Positions 60,306 to 64,000 of a stretch of 64,000 bases of DNA are shown in pieces. Position numbers and translations under genes: made by a program. The stretch comes from Nageia nagi. Lineage: Eukaryota > Pinophyta. The stretch spans positions 40,486,001 to 40,550,000 of the forward strand of contig JBITNC010000001.1 in the NCBI GenBank assembly GCA_050084985.1, in the 5' to 3' direction. Below the pieces are notes generated by a model. That model was not told the origin of the DNA, did not search any database, and saw nothing but the letters and a program-made list of their open reading frames with translations. Position 1 is the stretch's first letter; the number at the start of each line of letters is the position of its first letter.

Positions 60306-62620
60306 TATCTTCTTACTCATCAAGCTTCCCAAGGACTTTGAAGGTGATTTCCTTTCTAAATCCCAAATTTAGCTTTTAAATGGCCATTTTGCTGATGATT
60401 CCTTTTTCACTCTTAGAGAATATGAGCAATCTATTATGAATGCTCTCAAATACCTTAATACTTTCTACTTAGCTTCAGGTTCTAGTATTCAATGGTAGAA
60501 AACCTCATAATATAAGAAGTATGTTCATACACTTCCTAATGAGATTTCTCATTTTCCTTGGAGGTGGATTCAAAATGGTGAGATGTTCAAATTTCTAGGC
60601 ATTCCTTTTTCTTGCCAAGCTTCTCTTGCCCAGCTTTGGAATTTTGTAGGACAAAAAGTTGAAAAAAAGTTTAGTTATTGAAAGACTAAGTTATCTTTGG
60701 TTAGGAAGTTTTAAATTTGTTCCAAGGTGTTAGCGTCTACAGATATCTACTATTCTTCTTATTGGGTCCCTTCCAAAGCTTGTTATCAAAAACTTTATAA
60801 GCTTCTTTGAGATTTTATTTTGGCCTCTGATGTCCATAAGAAAGGTTTTCATGGAGTGGTTGGAATATTTGTTATATTATTTGAGTTGTTGGGGGTATTA
60901 GGTAGTGTTACTTATAGAGCCAAGGGAATGCTCTCTATTTAAAGTGGATTTTAAGAGCCTTAACTAGAGAGGAAGACTAGAAAACTCTTATCTGACATTG
61001 TTTGGCCTCAACCTTCCATTTGGAAAAAAGTTTGGAAAGGCATGATTTTGTGGATAATTCTTATGATTCCTATTCTAGTCAATATTATTGGCTCTTTTAT
61101 TATCAAGAGTATTTGGAAACCTTGGGAATCCTTCACACCCTAGCTTTCATTGCAACTACAAAATAAGTTTACAGGCACCTCAATTTCTATAATTAATTTG
61201 TGATGGTCTCCTATAAATCACATTAAAGGTCTTCCTTTGGATAAAATTTAGTGGATTCAAGCTTTAAGGTTTCATAAAAAGGGAATCAACTCTCTTTCTA
61301 ATTTTTTTTATCCTCACAAGATTGGTTCTCCTAGAAAATTTTCAAAAGATGTTATAATTTGAAAGTGTATGATAAAACCATTTATGATGTTGTGATTGAC
61401 TATACTTCCTTCTTTATTTGGTCTTGGCTTGAAAAGCATTTTTCAAAAACCTTGATTGTTTGATTAGTCTTAGCCTAAGAATGTCAATATTTTGAAAGTA
61501 TAAGCCTTATCTTGGATATACTTAGCTTTCCCCCAATGTTCCATGGTTGATACTTTGAACTTGTGATGGGATGTCTTCTCATTCATAATGATTTCTTAGG
61601 TTCAATGTAGTCTAGGCTAAGTATTTAGAATGTAAGAAGAGTTTTTTTCTTTGATTTTGCTTCATTAAGGACTTCATATTAACCATTGTCAAGTGTATTT
61701 GGGTGTGGTTAACCAAACTTGTGCTTTTTTTAGAACCAAAATATTTTGTTCATATTTTTTGGTCTCTTCCTCAAACTTATGAAGCTTGGGATTGGGTACT
61801 CTCTTTTTAAAATCATTTCCTTCCTTCTAATGTTATTTTGATTCATGTTATCCTAGGAGATCTTGTTATGTTTTCATAACCTCTTGGTGAAGTTTGGTAT
61901 ATTTTTTGGATTAGTATTCTCTATCATCTATGGAAAATTAGAAATAATATTATATTTGGCATACAAGAGGCTTCAACCTCTTTAGCTCTTGATAATAAGT
62001 ACTCTATATTTTTTTTACCCTTAGTTGTAAATTATAGTTCAAGTTAAAAAAGTGAACATGGAAGTGCAACACTTACAAAATCTACTTGGCTGTTGGGGGA
62101 ATGCTCCTTGTACTCTCAGTTTTGTTTCGTTAAAGATTTATCCTTAACTATCAGAGTGGTTTCAAAGTCAAGGAGGCCATGGTTTTCACTACTTCTATAG
62201 CCATAATCTTTTCCATCACCCATATAATGCACATAGCTTAGCTCCTTTGTTGTAGCGTCATTATTCTTAACCCCTATAGATCCTTGTTGTATGCAAGAAA
62301 TTATTCTAGATGATAGGATGTCTAACCTCCATATAAATAGTGGATAGGATGTTCGACCCTCACAAGCTTCAAGGGAATGAGAAGTGTGCTTGCATTGAAT
62401 ACTGTTAAATGCTTGCAGACTAGTTGGTTGGACTTTGAGATATTTGTTGGTGCTAATGGTTTCTCTTGGAAGCTATGCTTTTTTTGATTCATCATAATTT
62501 TTTATAATGATAATTATTTTGTATAGTCGATGGTATGTTACATAGGGTGTGCAAATCCCACCTACCCTTTTGTATAAAGAAGGTTTCTTTATATAATAGA
62601 AAGGCTTTTTTCATTAAAAA
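60306..62620 (+). pseudogene. second copy of the LINE 3' half
   Basis: It repeats the end of the reverse transcriptase (HFADDSFFTL near 60385, with the FADD form kept here) and the downstream part through 'gaaggtttctttatataatag'. It is truncated at its 5' end by the duplication boundary, not by reverse transcription. Stops throughout. Confidence 0.87.
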
Positions 62621-63681
62621 AAATGGATTTTTTAAATAAGATCTTAAAATATTTTTTTAGAGTGGATCTTGAGGGTTCAACCTTTCAATGAATCATAAAA
62701 ATGCAATATTGGATCTTCAAATTTCTTTTGTTGTAATATTTGGGCTATTTTGGTGCAAAACTTACATTATAATTCTTATAAAACACCTCACAATCCACCG
62801 TCACTCCCATTAACATTTCTTAGTTCTATGTTTTCTCATGTTTCTCACATTCTACGAGTAGGTGGGCCTAATGAAATTCCAGCATATTATTACCATTGTA
62901 TTGCTTGCAGAACATACCTTAACCTACCACATCTCTTGACAATGCCATTAAACTCTCTATTTTCTCATTGTTTACCCATTTATGGTATAAGTGGGCATAG
63001 TTAAATTAAAGAATACCTTTGGAATGACACATCAATAGCCATCATACTCATGCAACAACCAACTCAAGAAAAATAATATTGAATATATCTAATTGAATTT
63101 ATTCACAATTTTTAATTAATGATTGATCTCCCTCTCTTTCCTATCATTCTCAACCTTGCTTAGGTATGCATTTCCTTCTTTTTATCAAAATTTTCTGCAT
63201 CAAATTATGCTAACAATATGCATCTCTTATCAAATAATTCCCTAACCCTATGTATTCTTCCATATTTTATGTGTATATTAATGAGGGAATTCACAATTGC
63301 ATAATTTTATGAAAACCTGTTATTTCTCTTGAATGAATATCCATTCCATATTCTATTACATCTCCCACGTGGCACATGCTAGAAGAATGATGGCCAAATT
63401 GTAATTTTGGGGTTTATGCCTCACAATTGCATGTTTGTGAAAATGTTTAAAGCCTTTTTAGAAAATTCATTTTATGTATATCATTTTATAATTACAATCC
63501 ATGAAACTATATTTTGGCTATATCTCTTGTGACAATACCTATAGATAGATAAACTAGGGCTTGGAAGACTGCATGTATCATTGGTGGAACCTTCTTTTAT
63601 GGATGTGTCATTTCAATATTCTAGGGCTACCTTGGTGGAACATGCTATAATAATGTTGGAAAATTACATGCATTTTAAATT
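60306..63681 (+). repeat. 3.4-kb tandem duplication, second unit
   Basis: It has the same start and end as 56880-60289, offset 3426 bp at the start. It contains a second copy of the LINE 3' half (60306-62620) and of the 1-kb flank. The boundaries lie inside the LINE and in non-LINE flank, so this is a duplication of genomic DNA, not a second insertion. Confidence 0.9.
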
Positions 63682-64000
63682 CAAATAATTACTCCAAATA
63701 AATTATCACAATGAGAACATTGTTTAGCATTGGCTCCTTGGGAGGAGGGCCTTGATAGAAAAATAACCCTCAAGATCCTCATATAATAGATATGTTTTCA
63801 AATTGAACTTTTATTTTAGTAGAATAAACAACCAATTGTGTAGGATTAATAACCTCAATACTCACATATTTCAAAGAACATGAATATGATCCTTTCACAT
63901 AAACACACACTCTTCTATAATTCTACTCATAGTGCTAATCATACAATACAACAAAAATCATTTAGAAAATATATTTAAGTTGTACTAATACCACTTAAAC
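63682..64000. other. no feature recognised
   Basis: AT-rich sequence beyond the second duplication unit. I see no gene or repeat. Confidence 0.5.

Overview
The window looks like repeat-dense nuclear DNA of a land plant with a large, AT-rich genome. A gymnosperm would fit, because of the LINE types and the very large Tat/Ogre-like element, but the species cannot be fixed from the sequence. Almost everything recognisable is decayed retrotransposon. One cellular gene is visible, a DA1-like (LIM plus zinc-peptidase) gene at 46.1-52.8 kb. I see no tRNA, rRNA, CRISPR array or prokaryote-type operon.

Layout. (A) 1-7934: Ty1/copia element on the minus strand, its 3' LTR cut by the window edge, with a full 5' LTR at 7433-7934 and a tRNA-Met-type primer site. 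(B) 7935-10638: unassigned AT-rich DNA ending in a diverged copia-type LTR. (C) about 11.15-45.4 kb: an old plus-strand LINE whose reverse transcriptase is split into three pieces (11.15-11.55, 38.38-39.06 and 44.27-45.4 kb) by two LTR elements. The first insertion (11554-38371) is a 26.8-kb Tat/Ogre-like Ty3/gypsy element, flanked by the 5-bp duplication atcat, with an antisense plant-mobile-domain ORF downstream of pol. It hosts a second Ty3/gypsy element on the opposite strand (23345-31087). The second insertion (39060-44268) is a gag-protease-only Ty3/gypsy element on the minus strand. (D) 46143-52801: nine exons of the DA1-like gene, whose splice phases all agree and give a 262-residue reading frame. 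Intron 3 holds a 3.6-kb gag-only (TR-GAG-like) element and intron 5 holds a 157-bp inverted-repeat element. (E) 53573-59235: a degenerate L1-type LINE. Its 3' part plus about 1 kb of flank (56880-60289) is repeated in tandem at 60306-63681.

How the parts relate. The order of events can be read from the nesting: LINE first, then the large gypsy and the gag-only gypsy into it, then the smaller gypsy into the large one. All pol genes carry stops, frameshifts or lost catalytic residues, so no element here looks autonomous. The DA1-like model keeps all eight LIM zinc ligands and the HExxH motif. It lacks N-terminal ubiquitin-interacting motifs, a conserved middle segment and the C-terminal tail, whose relic still lies just downstream out of frame. 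I found no clearly new multi-gene system. The most informative oddities are the truncated DA1-like gene, the in-place inversion of the RNase H block in the large gypsy element, and its antisense PMD ORF.
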